A DNA stretch of 64,000 nt from Nostoc sp. MG11 (GTDB lineage: Bacteria; Cyanobacteriota; Cyanobacteriia; Cyanobacteriales; Nostocaceae): the NCBI RefSeq assembly GCF_014904695.1, contig NZ_JACXXN010000007.1:124001-188000 (forward strand), in the 5' to 3' direction. The notes under the pieces are model-generated. The model did no database searches, was not told the DNA's origin, and saw only the letters and a list, made by a program, of their open reading frames with translations. Below, piece after piece: positions 45,401 through 54,275 of the stretch. Both the position numbers and the translations under genes were made by a program. The first letter of the stretch is position 1, and the number at the start of each line of letters is the position of its first letter.

Positions 45401-47829
45401 TTAATATTTTCATTTGCCATTGGAAAGAGCATATTCAAGAAACAATAGAACCTCTCCAAGATGGGCTTAAACTTGCTTTAGAAGTTGGGGATATGGAGTA
45501 TGCAGGTTATAATGGTATACTAGCTTGTTGGCATTCTTTCTTTGCTGGAGAAAATTTGGGAATTCTTGAGAGGAGAATTCACCCATATATAACTTTGGCA
45601 CATAAGATAAAACAAGACCATTTTATCTTTATTGTGCGAATTTTGAAGCAAATGATTTTGGATTTGACTTCAGAATTAGAAAATAATTGTTATCTAGAAG
45701 GCGAAAGTTTCAATGAATTAATGATGCAGAAAGTTGCCGGAAATAATACAGCAACTTTTTTTGCATATTTAGCAAAAACTATTGTTTACTATTATTTTAA
45801 TATTTATATTCAATCTGTTGAGAATGCTAAGTTAGCTCAAAAATACGAAGCTGCAGTCGCCGGAACTGTGCATTTAGCTCAATATACTTTTTATCAATCA
45901 CTGGCCCTTCTTGCTCTCCATCAATATCAGTTTTCTGAGTCAACTTCAAATAACGAGACTGATTTTAGAGAAGCACTAGAAAAAGTAGAAGCAAATCAAA
46001 AACAATTGCAAAAATGGGCTTTTCATGCTCCGGTTAATAATCAGCATAAGTATGATCTTGTAGAGGCAGAAAAGGCACGAGTTTTAGGACAAACTCTAGT
46101 AGCAATGGAATATTATGACCGTGCTATTCGGGGCGCAAATAGTTCTGGATATACTCAAGAAGAGACCCTAGCTTATGAACGAGCAGCAGAATTTTATCTA
46201 ACTCTAGGAAGAAATGAGTTTGCCTCATTATACATGATGAAAGCTTACTATGGGTATGTTCGCTGGGGTGCGATCGCTAAAGTAAAAGATTTAGAGTCGA
46301 GATACCCAAACTTAGTTTCCAAGGCATCAACAATAGACCAAGTAGGGCTAATCAATACTAATATAACTGCATCTACTGCTAACACTAAAGCTAGTGGACT
46401 AGATTTAATTACTGTTATTAAAGCATCACAAGCCCTATCAGAAGAAATCTTACTGGGCAATTTGCTAGAAAAATTAATGAAAATTGTAATTGAAAATGCA
46501 GGCGCTCAAACTGGTTTTCTGATTCTAGAAAAAGAAGGTAAACTATTCATTGAAGCTAAAGCAGTTGTAGATAAAGATGAATTGGTAGTAGGTCAATCAA
46601 TACTAGTTGAAACTAGTCAGCAGTTGCCTGTATCTGTGATCAATTATGTAGAAAGAACTAAAGAAGATGTAGTTTTAGCAAACGCAAATTCTGATGGGAG
46701 GTTTGCAGCAGATACTTATATTGCTAAAAATAAACTTAAATCTATATTGTGTACATCTATCATTCATCAAGGCAAACTTATAGGTCTAGTTTACTTAGAA
46801 AACAATTTGACTGCTGGAGCATTTACTCCTGACAGATTGCAAATATTAAAGCTCTTATCTTCGCAAGCAGCTATTTCCTTAGAGAATGCTCAATTATATA
46901 CGAGTTTAGAAGAAAAAATAGCAGTAAGAACTAAAGAATTGAATGAGCAAAATCTGCGATTAGAACAGACATTACACGAATTAAAACTTACACAAACACA
47001 ACTTATTCAAACAGAAAAAATGTCCAGTTTGGGGCAGATGGTAGCTGGTGTTGCTCACGAAATAAATAACCCTGTCACCTTTATCCACGGGAACCTTACT
47101 CACATTGATGAGTACATGCATAATCTACTTACCTTAATCAACCTTTACCAGGAGATATACCCCAACACCGCACCAGGAATTGATGAATTTTTGGTAAACA
47201 TTGACTTTGATTTTATGAAAGAAGACATACCTAAAACGCTGTCTTCTATGAAAATCGGTACGCAGCGCATTCGTGAAATTGTGTTGACATTACGTAACTT
47301 TTCTCGGTTAGACGAGGCTGATATGAAACCTGTCAATATTCATGACGGAATTGACAGTACTTTGCTAATTTTACAGAGTCATCTTCAAACAAAGTCTGGG
47401 CATCCTGCTATTCAAATTATTAAAGATTATGGTGAATTACCACAAGTTGAATGTTATGCAGGGCTATTAAATCAGGTGTTTATGAATGTTTTGGTTAATG
47501 GTATTGATGCTCTGAGTAAATTCAACCAAGAACGAACAGCAGCAGAAATTAGTAAAAATCCAAGTAATATTAAAATTCGTACCCAAGTAGTAAATTCTGA
47601 TTGGGTAGTTATCTCTATTAAGGATAATGGCATAGGGATGAATGCCGATGTTAAACAAAGACTTTTTGACCCTTTCTTTACTACTAAACCAGTGGGACAA
47701 GGTACTGGTTTAGGATTATCAATCAGCTATCAAATTGTCGTGGAAAAACATCAGGGCAAGATTGAGTGTATTTCCGAACCTGGAAAGGGTGCAGAGTTTG
47801 TGATTGAGATTCCTATTCGACAGAAGTAG
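42478..47829 (+). CDS. Ser/Thr kinase - AAA ATPase - GAF - histidine kinase hybrid (HstK-like)
   Basis: This is a 1783-residue cytoplasmic signalling protein. It has an N-terminal protein kinase domain (about 1-270), an AAA-type ATPase (about 295-560; P-loop GYSGIGKSALV), and a long helical TPR-like region (about 650-1290). A GAF domain (about 1335-1470) and a coiled coil follow. The histidine kinase has its phosphoacceptor near H1526 (VAHEINNPVTF) and a HATPase domain with DNGIGMN and GTGLGLSI. This architecture is well known in Nostoc and Anabaena. The Ser/Thr kinase has HKD rather than HRD (126-128) and DFS rather than DFG (147-149), so its activity may be altered. No response regulator is adjacent. 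A GAF-GGDEF gene follows. Confidence 0.93.
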   Translation: MINLSNYEILELIYDEIETAVYRARRNQDGKLVVIKLLKLEDPDLKDIAGLRHEYELIKNLDIKGVIKAHSLEKYNKSLALILENFDGISLYNIIKNQKIELFDFLKIGIYITQALGELHQNYIIHKDIKPQNLLVNKETHQVKVIDFSISSLLSKEKPKLSNPDLLEGTLAYMSPEQTGRMNRSVDYRTDFYSLGVTFYEMLTGRLPFNVADPMELVHCHIARQPVPLNQLIPEIPQVISAIVMKLLSKTAEDRYQSAFGLKTDLENCLNQLEKTAQISSFQIGQQDQSSQLQIPEKLYGREAEIDTLLTAFEQVNQGKKELLLVAGYSGIGKSALVSEIYKPVIQKRGYFITGKFEQFKRNVPYVSLIQALQELTRQLLTESEAQLAAWREKLLVALAPNAQIIIDVIPEVELIIGKQPEVPQLGATESQNRFNLVFQKFISVFAQKEHPLVLFLDDLQWADSASLKLIQLLTTDTDSQYLLMIGAYRDNEVDTTHPLMLMLQEIEKTSVSVKKIICQPLKITDVYQLILDTLKCDIQKAKPLAELIFNKTGGNPFFLTQLLKFIYQKNLLSFDLSIGRWQWEIKQIQEVEITDNVVELMIGKIQKLQNNTQETLKLAACIGSHFNLDILSVINEKSRKDTAGEIWEALQDGLILPLNDAYKLPQLLEQVDDFVIDYKFLHDRVQQAAYALIPDNQKKEVHLKIGRLLLKNIDQTSLEEKIFDIANQLNIGAELVVLQEERYNLAQLNLIAGCKAKDSAAYESALKFFKLGLEMLADESWHEHYQLTLSLHTETIETAYLNTNFEQAEALFESVIQHSKTILDKVKVYEKKIQYYISQTRMQEALDINLAVINMLGVSLSTAPPDDLIIEDLAHLPEMNDANKLAAMRMLRTALPPAYFVEPTLVPLISFTLVNLCFKYGNSSLASHAYASFGLVLCGYLQDIESGYQFGKLSLKVLDQFDAKELKCKVYGLFNIFICHWKEHIQETIEPLQDGLKLALEVGDMEYAGYNGILACWHSFFAGENLGILERRIHPYITLAHKIKQDHFIFIVRILKQMILDLTSELENNCYLEGESFNELMMQKVAGNNTATFFAYLAKTIVYYYFNIYIQSVENAKLAQKYEAAVAGTVHLAQYTFYQSLALLALHQYQFSESTSNNETDFREALEKVEANQKQLQKWAFHAPVNNQHKYDLVEAEKARVLGQTLVAMEYYDRAIRGANSSGYTQEETLAYERAAEFYLTLGRNEFASLYMMKAYYGYVRWGAIAKVKDLESRYPNLVSKASTIDQVGLINTNITASTANTKASGLDLITVIKASQALSEEILLGNLLEKLMKIVIENAGAQTGFLILEKEGKLFIEAKAVVDKDELVVGQSILVETSQQLPVSVINYVERTKEDVVLANANSDGRFAADTYIAKNKLKSILCTSIIHQGKLIGLVYLENNLTAGAFTPDRLQILKLLSSQAAISLENAQLYTSLEEKIAVRTKELNEQNLRLEQTLHELKLTQTQLIQTEKMSSLGQMVAGVAHEINNPVTFIHGNLTHIDEYMHNLLTLINLYQEIYPNTAPGIDEFLVNIDFDFMKEDIPKTLSSMKIGTQRIREIVLTLRNFSRLDEADMKPVNIHDGIDSTLLILQSHLQTKSGHPAIQIIKDYGELPQVECYAGLLNQVFMNVLVNGIDALSKFNQERTAAEISKNPSNIKIRTQVVNSDWVVISIKDNGIGMNADVKQRLFDPFFTTKPVGQGTGLGLSISYQIVVEKHQGKIECISEPGKGAEFVIEIPIRQK

Positions 47830-48448
47830 TTGATAGTTTCAATAGACCTGCGTTGAAAGTAGAGGCTGAAACAACGCAGAATTGTGACAACATCATTTTC
47901 ATTGTTCCTTGTGAGCATCGCTCATGGAGTCTCTTGCAAAAGTCCGAAGATTATTAGTGTCATTCTGACCAGAACGTAGTGGAGTGTACCCCTTGACCGA
48001 ACCGTATTGCCCCAGCTTCACTAACTCACTTAGTTTGCCTAAATATATCAATATTAAAGTAAATTAGACTTATCTTTGTATCTACGCAAATTAGCGGTAT
48101 TCAAAAATATTAAGTTTTTGCGAAGTATTTTAGTAACTTGATAAGTTTTGATAATTTTCAGCCCATTTTGATAAGTTTTAGCCTGGCTGCGGGGATAAGA
48201 CCTTGTAAGCATCCATATACTCAGGGAATTTGCACAGCAATAGTCAGAGCGAAATGGACAACAGAGTAAACCAAAGGCATGAAGAACATAAAGTAATACA
48301 ATATTTCTGCGCGGTCAAAAGACTGTTAATCCTGGCACAGATGTTTTTATCCCACAGTCTTGATGCTAGGAAAGTAATTCTACAGTTGCAGCAATATCTT
48401 CTGCCACACAAACTCTCTTGCTCAAGGTTCAGACACTCATCTGTAAAA
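47830..48448. other. Intergenic region, possibly including an N-terminal extension of the GGDEF gene
   Basis: This holds the second copy of a dispersed sequence (47931-47967) and GAACCGTATTGC near 47998-48009, a phrase repeated near 54796. From 48230 onward the frame of the GGDEF gene is open (TTG 48230, ATG 48254), but the 73 extra residues do not resemble the usual start of the family. Confidence 0.5.
47931..47967 (+). repeat. Dispersed repeat, copy 2 (CTCTTGCAAAAGTCC...TGTCATTCTG)
   Basis: This aligns without gaps to 39675-39711 with eight differences. Both copies are intergenic and on the plus strand. Confidence 0.65.
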
Positions 48449-49462
48449 ATGCAGCCTGCTCCTCTACCTCAAAATGAAGCAGAAAGACTTAAAGCTTTGG
48501 AAGACTACAATATTCTAGATACTCTGCCCGAACAAGCATTTGACGATCTGACTGCTCTTGCTGCCTACATTTGTAAGACTCCGATCGCTTTAATCAGCTT
48601 AATTGATACCAATCGCCAGTGGTTTAAATCTAAGGTAGGGATAGAAGCCATTGAAACACCCAGAGAGTGGGCTTTTTGCTCTCACGCCATTCTTCAACCA
48701 AATAATATATTAGTAGTTCCCAACGCCATCCGGGACGATCGCTTTGCTAACAATCCTTTAGTTAAAGGTAATCCAAAGATTCGTTTTTATGCAGGTGCGC
48801 CACTCGTTACGCCTAATGGCTTCCCCATAGGGACGTTGTGTGTCATTGATACAATTCCTCGTTATCTGACCGATAAGCAGTTGGATGGACTGCACCGCTT
48901 GAGCCGTCAGGCGATCGCTCACATGGAGCTGATTAAGGAAGTTCGCAAACGCAAACAAGCAGAAATGGAAGTAAGGCAGTTATCGCTGACTGATGAACTA
49001 ACAGGTTTGCATAACCGACGTGGCTTCTTCATACTAGCTGAGCAACAGTTAAAACTCGCTCACCGCATGAATGTGTCGTGTTGGGTGATCTTCATTGACT
49101 TAGACAGACTCAAACAGATTAATGATACCCTTGGTCACGACATGGGAGATGCGATGATTGTTGATGCTGCTCAAGTACTCAAACAAAGCTTTCGTAACTC
49201 GGATTTTGTTGCTCGCCTGGGTGGAGATGAGTTTATTGTTTTTGTCGCCAGCCGCTTCAAAGATGCTGATAGTATTCAGGCGCGTCTACAAAAAAATATC
49301 ACCAGTTTCAATCAACAGCAAAACCGTAGTTATCAACTTTCGATGAGCATGGGGATAGAGCGTTACGCTCCAGAAAGCAATATGTCACTAGAACAACTGG
49401 TTACTAGGGCTGACGAGTTAATGTACGCTCACAAGCGCCTCAAGCAACAATCTCTCGGCTAA
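48449..49462 (+). CDS. GAF-domain diguanylate cyclase
   Basis: This is a 337-residue signalling enzyme predicted to make cyclic di-GMP from two GTP. The N-terminal GAF domain (about 1-155) opens with the family-typical [31 protein letters not shown] short coiled linker leads to a GGDEF domain with [32 protein letters not shown] and an intact LGGDEF active loop near residue 257. RNSD five residues before GGDEF is the RxxD product-inhibition site. The ATG at 48449 places the GAF domain at the N-terminus, as usual; an upstream TTG (48230) would add 73 residues. No phosphodiesterase domain is present. It lies downstream of the giant kinase but with a 620-bp gap. Confidence 0.92.
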   Translation: MQPAPLPQNEAERLKALEDYNILDTLPEQAFDDLTALAAYICKTPIALISLIDTNRQWFKSKVGIEAIETPREWAFCSHAILQPNNILVVPNAIRDDRFANNPLVKGNPKIRFYAGAPLVTPNGFPIGTLCVIDTIPRYLTDKQLDGLHRLSRQAIAHMELIKEVRKRKQAEMEVRQLSLTDELTGLHNRRGFFILAEQQLKLAHRMNVSCWVIFIDLDRLKQINDTLGHDMGDAMIVDAAQVLKQSFRNSDFVARLGGDEFIVFVASRFKDADSIQARLQKNITSFNQQQNRSYQLSMSMGIERYAPESNMSLEQLVTRADELMYAHKRLKQQSLG

Positions 49463-49486
49463 ATATCCAAAATTCACACGCAGTTT

Positions 49487-50068
49487 CTATCTTCTCAGGA
49501 AAAGCTCCAGGGCGCGGCGAACATAAGCCTCCCACGGTTCAGAAGTGGGCTGGAAGATTTGAGCATAAAGACTAATCCCACTTATCAGGTCGAAGATTAA
49601 ATCGCTGTCTGTGTCAGCGAATACTTCATTTCTTGTTTTTGCACGCTCAATCACGACACGAAAAGCTTGGCGTCGCGGTTGTAAGTATTTTGTCCAGTAA
49701 ATCTGAGCAAACTGTGGGTTAGTTGAGGCGGTGCTGATGATTAATGCTTTTAGTTGACGATTTAGGGGGGTAAGGGTTGTTTTAGCTGCACTCTCAATAA
49801 TCAGATCTAGATCGCCCCAGAAACTACCGGTGTCTGGTATCGATATCTCTTCTCTTAAACTTTCAATCGCGTCTGCGACAAGTTCTTCTTTGGAGGCATA
49901 GCGCCGATAAATGGTGGGTTTACCTACCTCAGCGCGGGCTGCGATCGCTTCAATGCTCATGCGCTCATATCCAACTTCCCCTAACAAATCCAGCGTGGCT
50001 TTGAGGATGGCTTGATGAGAGCGGATGCTCCGGGGCCGTCCAGGCGAGCTTTTGACAGGTTCACTCAT
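49487..50068 (-). CDS. TetR/AcrR-family repressor
   Basis: This is a 193-residue DNA-binding protein. The N-terminal helix-turn-helix reads ILKATLDLLGEVGYERMSIEAIAARAEVGKPTIYRRYASKEEL in outline, a textbook TetR motif. The C-terminal ligand-binding domain resembles the TetR_C group found in many cyanobacteria. It is divergent from the P450 gene, 106 bases away, and the intergenic region has a perfect 18-bp palindrome. It most likely represses the P450 gene and itself until a small ligand binds. A substrate or product of the P450 is the obvious candidate ligand (inference). Confidence 0.95.
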   Translation of the reverse strand: MSEPVKSSPGRPRSIRSHQAILKATLDLLGEVGYERMSIEAIAARAEVGKPTIYRRYASKEELVADAIESLREEISIPDTGSFWGDLDLIIESAAKTTLTPLNRQLKALIISTASTNPQFAQIYWTKYLQPRRQAFRVVIERAKTRNEVFADTDSDLIFDLISGISLYAQIFQPTSEPWEAYVRRALELFLRR

Positions 50069-50108
50069 GAAATTTTCATCTTCAAGCTAATTTGAGCTTT
50101 TTTACCAA

Positions 50109-50137
50109 TTGACATGCTATCGTAAAGTTACGATACC
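50109..50137 (+). promoter_or_regulatory. TetR operator within the P450 promoter
   Basis: TATCGTAA (50118-50125), AG, TTACGATA (50128-50135) is a perfect palindrome. It overlaps the spacer of a promoter with -35 TTGACA (50109-50114), 17 bases, then GATACC. A further half-like TTTCGTAAAT follows at 50139-50148. The site is placed to block transcription of the P450 gene and probably of tetR. Confidence 0.8.
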
Positions 50138-50174
50138 GTTTCGTAAATAAACTAATAACTACCTTATAAAAATA

Positions 50175-51512
50175 ATGACAACTCTATCTAAAGAGCGGCT
50201 CCCTTTACCACCTGGTAGCTTGGGTATACCTATCGTTGGCGAAATGATTAGCTATTTGCGCGACCCAGGTCGTTTTATTGAGCAGCGACAGCAGCGATAT
50301 GGAACGATTTTCAAAACCCATCTATTCGGTCAGAAGACAGTTGTCCTAATTGGAGCAGAAGCAAGCCGTTTTTTGTTTGCTAATGAGGGTAAGGTCTTGG
50401 CGATGACCAACCCTTTAAGTTTCGAGGTGTTATTGGGAGCAGGTTCTATTGGGATGAAGACGGGCATCTTTCACCAAAATCTGCGTAAGCAGTTGGCACA
50501 AGCTTTCCAGCCCAGAGCTTTAGCAGGATATCTCTGCACAATGGCGGAGATCACCCGCAGTTATCTGCACAAATGGGAAAGCTTAGGCACACTGACTTGG
50601 TATCCTGAACTGAAAAAATACACCCTTGATGTTGCCAGTAAGTTGTTAGTGGGAGTTGATGCAGCTTCGGATGAGAACTTAGAAAAAGTCTATGAAACTT
50701 GGGCACAGGGGTTGTTATCAATTCCGATTCGATTTCCTAGAAGTAAGTTTGATCGCGCCGTACACGCTCGTGAGCAGCTTCTTACCAGGATTGATCAGAT
50801 GATTCACCAACGTCAGCAAAATCCTTCTTCACAGCAAGATGTCTTAGGAATTTTGTTGCAAGCGCGAGATGAGCAAGGAAATCATCTAAGTCTAGAGGAA
50901 GTCAAAGATAACGTGTTGGGATTGCTGGTTGCAGGACATGAAACCTTAACTTCAGCACTAACTTCCTTGTGTTTGCTACTAGCTCAGCATCCAGAGGTGT
51001 TACAGGCTGCTCGTGCAGAACAAGAGCAACTAAGGTTCATAGAATCACTCACGCAAGAAGACTTAAAGCGAATGACCTATCTAGAGCAAGTTCTCAAGGA
51101 AGTTCTACGGGTGATACCTCCAGTTGTTCGCAGTGGAGATCGAAAAGTGCTTGAGTCGTGCGAGTTTGGTGGATACTTAATTCCCAAAGGCTGGAATGTG
51201 TTTTATCAAATTCAGGAGACTCATCAAGATAGTAATGTTTATACTGAACCTGAACGTTTTGACCCACAGCGCTTTGCTCCCGAACGGGCTGAAGACAAAA
51301 AATTCAGTTATATTCCGTTTGGTGGTGGTATTCGAGAATGTTTAGGCAAGGAGTTTGCCAGGCTAGAAATGAAGTTGTTTGCAGCATTGTTAATTCGTGA
51401 ATATGAGTGGGAACTGCTTCCTGGACAAAATATCGAGAGGATTTTGCTACCGTTTTCTCGTCCTTATGATGGCTTAAAAGTGAAATTTTGGCGGCGATCG
51501 CAAGGTAATTAA
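50175..51512 (+). CDS. Cytochrome P450, CYP120-like
   Basis: This is a 445-residue soluble heme monooxygenase. The heme loop FGGGIRECLGKEF has its cysteine near residue 389. The I-helix AGHET is near 253, the K-helix ExxR is EVLR, and PERFDPQRFAPER is the meander. The opening LPLPPGSLGIPIVGEMISYLRDP is typical of the CYP120/CYP26-like group; CYP120A1 of Synechocystis hydroxylates retinoids. No ferredoxin or reductase gene is adjacent, so electrons would come from the housekeeping chain. It is divergent from the TetR gene and under its likely control. Confidence 0.93.
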   Translation: MTTLSKERLPLPPGSLGIPIVGEMISYLRDPGRFIEQRQQRYGTIFKTHLFGQKTVVLIGAEASRFLFANEGKVLAMTNPLSFEVLLGAGSIGMKTGIFHQNLRKQLAQAFQPRALAGYLCTMAEITRSYLHKWESLGTLTWYPELKKYTLDVASKLLVGVDAASDENLEKVYETWAQGLLSIPIRFPRSKFDRAVHAREQLLTRIDQMIHQRQQNPSSQQDVLGILLQARDEQGNHLSLEEVKDNVLGLLVAGHETLTSALTSLCLLLAQHPEVLQAARAEQEQLRFIESLTQEDLKRMTYLEQVLKEVLRVIPPVVRSGDRKVLESCEFGGYLIPKGWNVFYQIQETHQDSNVYTEPERFDPQRFAPERAEDKKFSYIPFGGGIRECLGKEFARLEMKLFAALLIREYEWELLPGQNIERILLPFSRPYDGLKVKFWRRSQGN

Positions 51513-51628
51513 CTTGATAATTGGAGCTTAAAACAATGATGCTTTGATCTGGTAATTGGCTATTTGGAAACGAAACAATTCGTTTTATGATATGGTGATT
51601 TCTTGCACAAACTAACCACCTCAATTCA

Positions 51629-52360
51629 ATGATTTATCACCGCCAATTGTCAAAATGTCTGGGATTTTTGTTTTTCTCAATAGTATTAGGATCTGATTTA
51701 GCGATCGCTCAAAATGGTGTGCAGTCATCTATTGCTAAAAGTGTGACATTTAGCTGTGATAATAGTGAAGCGACTATCAAAGCTAAAAATGGCCCCAAAG
51801 TAGTTATTGGGCAATCAACTATCTATATTGGTTATCAGCAAGTATCATCCCGGAACAAAGATCCTCGGATTATCCGTTTCGATAATGGTGTTAAGAAATG
51901 GTGTCGCAGTGACTACGAAACGACGAATGACGATGGTACAGGCTACGGATTACTTTGGGATGGAGGAAGTGTTTTGTATGGTATTTTCTCCTCTACCGGT
52001 AGCCAAACTGGTAATGATTTTCGACGCTATGCTAATGGTCGTTGGCTATCTAGTTATGGCAGCGGTGGCGGTGCGAAAATATCAGTTATAGCCCGTCTTA
52101 ATCCAACTAATGGCGATGTTTACTATGCGACATTTCTGTCCGCCAAAAAGGCGAATGATGGTAAAACTAACTCTTTGGTCGTCACAAAATTATCATTGAA
52201 TGGTACAAATTTGACTGTACAAGCAGATTCATGGTGGACTCCCCGTCGCGCTGATAGAAATTCCATGACATGCATTGATTCATCACCTTATAAATATACA
52301 GCTATATTTACTGGTGACTTAACAAAGGTAACTTCGGCTTCGGCAGTTAAATGTAGTTAA
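51629..52360 (+). CDS. Secreted protein of unknown function
   Basis: I do not recognise a named family for this 243-residue protein. A signal peptide is clear: a basic start, then GFLFFSIVLGSDLAIAQ with an AxA-like cleavage near residue 28. The mature protein is beta-rich with many Gly/Asn/Ser, repeated WDGG and GYGLLW segments and four cysteines (CDNS, WCRSD, TCID, KCS), which could form two disulfides in the periplasm. It starts 116 bases after the P450 gene on the same strand, but its promoter may be separate. No enzyme motif was seen. Confidence 0.75.
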   Translation: MIYHRQLSKCLGFLFFSIVLGSDLAIAQNGVQSSIAKSVTFSCDNSEATIKAKNGPKVVIGQSTIYIGYQQVSSRNKDPRIIRFDNGVKKWCRSDYETTNDDGTGYGLLWDGGSVLYGIFSSTGSQTGNDFRRYANGRWLSSYGSGGGAKISVIARLNPTNGDVYYATFLSAKKANDGKTNSLVVTKLSLNGTNLTVQADSWWTPRRADRNSMTCIDSSPYKYTAIFTGDLTKVTSASAVKCS

Positions 52361-52432
52361 AAGGCTTAATTACTTGCGTAGAAGGGTGAACATGGCGTTA
52401 AGGCAGCTTAGTTAATACATCAAATAAACAGG

Positions 52433-52488
52433 TTGACATTTAAGCTAATGCTTATATATTATGTAAATAGTTAAGCATTAGCTTAAAT
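52433..52488 (+). promoter_or_regulatory. arsR promoter with long inverted-repeat operator
   Basis: Two perfect 17-base arms (52438-52454 and 52472-52488; ATTTAAGCTAATGCTTA and its complement) are 17 bases apart. They overlap a near-consensus promoter, TTGACA (52433-52438), 16 bases, TATATT (52455-52460). The arms flank the -10 box, as expected for autorepression by the ArsR protein that follows. Confidence 0.88.
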
Positions 52489-52504
52489 ATATGTTAAATC
52501 TGCA

Positions 52505-52837
52505 ATGAGTAGACCTGTTGCCAGTGCCGATGTCTTTGTGGCGATCGCAGATCCCACACGCAGGGCGCTATTGGATCTGTTACGTATTGGTGAGCAACCA
52601 GTCAAACAACTAGCTGAACCATTTGCCATGAGTTTGCCAGCGATTTCTCAGCACCTACAGATTCTCTGTGAAGCGGACTTAGTACAAGTGCGAAAAGCGG
52701 GGCGACAGCGCTTATATCGACTCAACCCAGAGCCACTCAAGCAGATATCTAACTGGGTTGCTGATTACGAGCAGTTCTGGCAAGAAAAACTGGATGCTCT
52801 TGGCAATTATTTGGAGGAAAATTCATGCTCCGATTGA
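52505..52837 (+). CDS. ArsR-family winged-helix regulator
   Basis: This is a 110-residue repressor. DPTRRALLDLLRIGEQPVKQLAEPF and MSLPAISQHLQILCEADLVQVRKAGRQRLYRLNPEPL form the typical winged helix. The metal-binding ELCVCD motif of ArsR/SmtB is absent (only one Cys in helix 4), so it is probably of the non-metal group that is paired with SRPBCC proteins. The next gene overlaps it by 13 bases. Its promoter carries a long dyad, which points to autoregulation. Confidence 0.95.
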   Translation: MSRPVASADVFVAIADPTRRALLDLLRIGEQPVKQLAEPFAMSLPAISQHLQILCEADLVQVRKAGRQRLYRLNPEPLKQISNWVADYEQFWQEKLDALGNYLEENSCSD

Positions 52838-53400
52838 ATATGGAAGTTTTCTATCCTTATCCCCCGCAACAGGTTTGGCAAGTACTTACCAACCGCCACG
52901 CATTAGCAGCGTGGTTAATGGAAAATGACTTTGAGCCGCGTTTGGGACACAAATTTCAATTTCAGCATTCGACATTGCCAGGACTGAGTGAAAACATAGA
53001 CTGCGAAGTGATTGAACTTGAGGAGCCAAGACGGCTGGCCTTCACTTGGTGTGACAGTATGATGTGTCAGCTTTCAATTGTTACCTGGATACTCAAACCC
53101 GTAGATGGAGGGACTAAACTTCATCTAGAACATAAAGGGTTGAGCCAGAAAGCAATCAAGGAAAATGAACGAATGCACCTTTCTCAGCCGTGGCCCGGTA
53201 AATTTATGCATGAGTCCAAGGCGGCAATGCAGACATTAGTACCGAATAATCGTAGCTTTGCATATTCATCAACACCTATCGGTAGATATGAGACTTTAGA
53301 TAGTGTTATTTTTGATTATTTTTTGAATGGTGGGTGGGACTACAGACTGAATGAAAAGTTGCCGCAAATCTTAGTTATCGAAAATGAACAACGTCAGTAA
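52825..53400 (+). CDS. SRPBCC/AHSA1-like domain protein
   Basis: This is a 191-residue protein of the START/SRPBCC fold, a hydrophobic ligand-binding cup. MEVFYPYPPQQVWQVLTNRHALAAWLMENDF and the later EEPRRLAFTW match the AHSA1-type subgroup that is commonly encoded right after an ArsR regulator. The last 55 residues go beyond the domain and are not recognised. The ATG at 52825 has GGAGG seven bases upstream, inside the arsR gene. The downstream gene overlaps it by 17 bases. I infer that it binds or modifies the small molecule sensed by the operon. Confidence 0.88.
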   Translation: MLRLNMEVFYPYPPQQVWQVLTNRHALAAWLMENDFEPRLGHKFQFQHSTLPGLSENIDCEVIELEEPRRLAFTWCDSMMCQLSIVTWILKPVDGGTKLHLEHKGLSQKAIKENERMHLSQPWPGKFMHESKAAMQTLVPNNRSFAYSSTPIGRYETLDSVIFDYFLNGGWDYRLNEKLPQILVIENEQRQ

Positions 53401-54241
53401 ACAATTGCTTACCTTGGCGCAAAAAAACGCAGCTACATACTTAGCTAATCCAAAAGTGAAAGCAATTGGAGTCGCTGGATCTGTTGCTCGCGGACAAGCC
53501 GATGCCTACTCAGACATCGATATGAGCATTTATTACGGCGAACTCCCATCTGACGAGGAACTCAAAGCAGCGTATGAAAAAAATCAGGGGTTAGACTATA
53601 GAATCTATGCTAGCGATCGCGAAGCTGGATATATAGTTGAACAATATTTTGTCCAAGGTGTTAAGTGCGATTTTGGTCATATCACCATTCAGTGTTTGGA
53701 GCATGATTTAGAAAATTTACTACAGCAATATGATCCAGATAATCCCCTGCTGAACGTGCTAGCTGGTATTGTTGACATGCTGCCATTACATGGTGTCGAA
53801 CTCATTGAAAAATGGAAGACTAAAGTAGCAAATTATCCTGAGCAATTAGCCCAAGCAATGGTGAAAAAGCATTTGCATTTTCGCGGATTATGGGTTGTAG
53901 AAAATTATGGAATCAAAAGGGATGATGTACTGTTTTTAACAGATGAATTATTGCAAGCAGTGAAGAACATCATAGGAGTACTACTGGGTTTAAATCGCTT
54001 CTACCATCCTGTAAATTCTGTGCCATTTAAGGAGATGGATAAATTCATCAATAAGATGACAATTGTCCCACCAAACCTTTCATTTCGTCTCAAGCAGATT
54101 TTTTGCGAATCTCCCGAAATTGCTGTTAGTCAATTAAATCAACTAATTGAAGAAACATTTGCTTTAGTAGAAAAGTATATGCCAGAGATAGATACAACAG
54201 AAGCTTGGCAAAATTATAAGCTGTGGTCAGACAAGTATTAG
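53384..54241 (+). CDS. Nucleotidyltransferase-fold protein (DUF4037-like)
   Basis: This is a 285-residue protein with the polymerase-beta-type nucleotidyltransferase motif GSVARGQADAYSDIDM near residues 33-48, which has the diagnostic GS and DxD. The C-terminal part is helical and resembles the DUF4037 group, related to kanamycin-type and lincosamide nucleotidyltransferases. It could add a nucleotide to a small molecule or to a protein or RNA; the target is unknown. It overlaps the SRPBCC gene by 17 bases, so it belongs to the arsR operon. Confidence 0.85.
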   Translation: MNNVSKQLLTLAQKNAATYLANPKVKAIGVAGSVARGQADAYSDIDMSIYYGELPSDEELKAAYEKNQGLDYRIYASDREAGYIVEQYFVQGVKCDFGHITIQCLEHDLENLLQQYDPDNPLLNVLAGIVDMLPLHGVELIEKWKTKVANYPEQLAQAMVKKHLHFRGLWVVENYGIKRDDVLFLTDELLQAVKNIIGVLLGLNRFYHPVNSVPFKEMDKFINKMTIVPPNLSFRLKQIFCESPEIAVSQLNQLIEETFALVEKYMPEIDTTEAWQNYKLWSDKY

Positions 54242-54275
54242 CATCAAATTAAACTGAGTTTTGGGAAAATTCAAT

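Noticed and set aside
48230-48448. N-terminal extension of the GGDEF protein from TTG 48230
   Set aside because: The added 73 residues do not fit the GAF family start and the ribosome site is too close to the TTG; kept only as an alternative.
51304-51624. 106-codon minus-strand reading frame
   Set aside because: It lies largely antisense to the P450 3' end and has no ribosome site or family resemblance.
52505-52837. Metal-sensing ArsR/SmtB
   Set aside because: The ELCVCD-type metal site is missing, and the operon content fits the ArsR-SRPBCC class.
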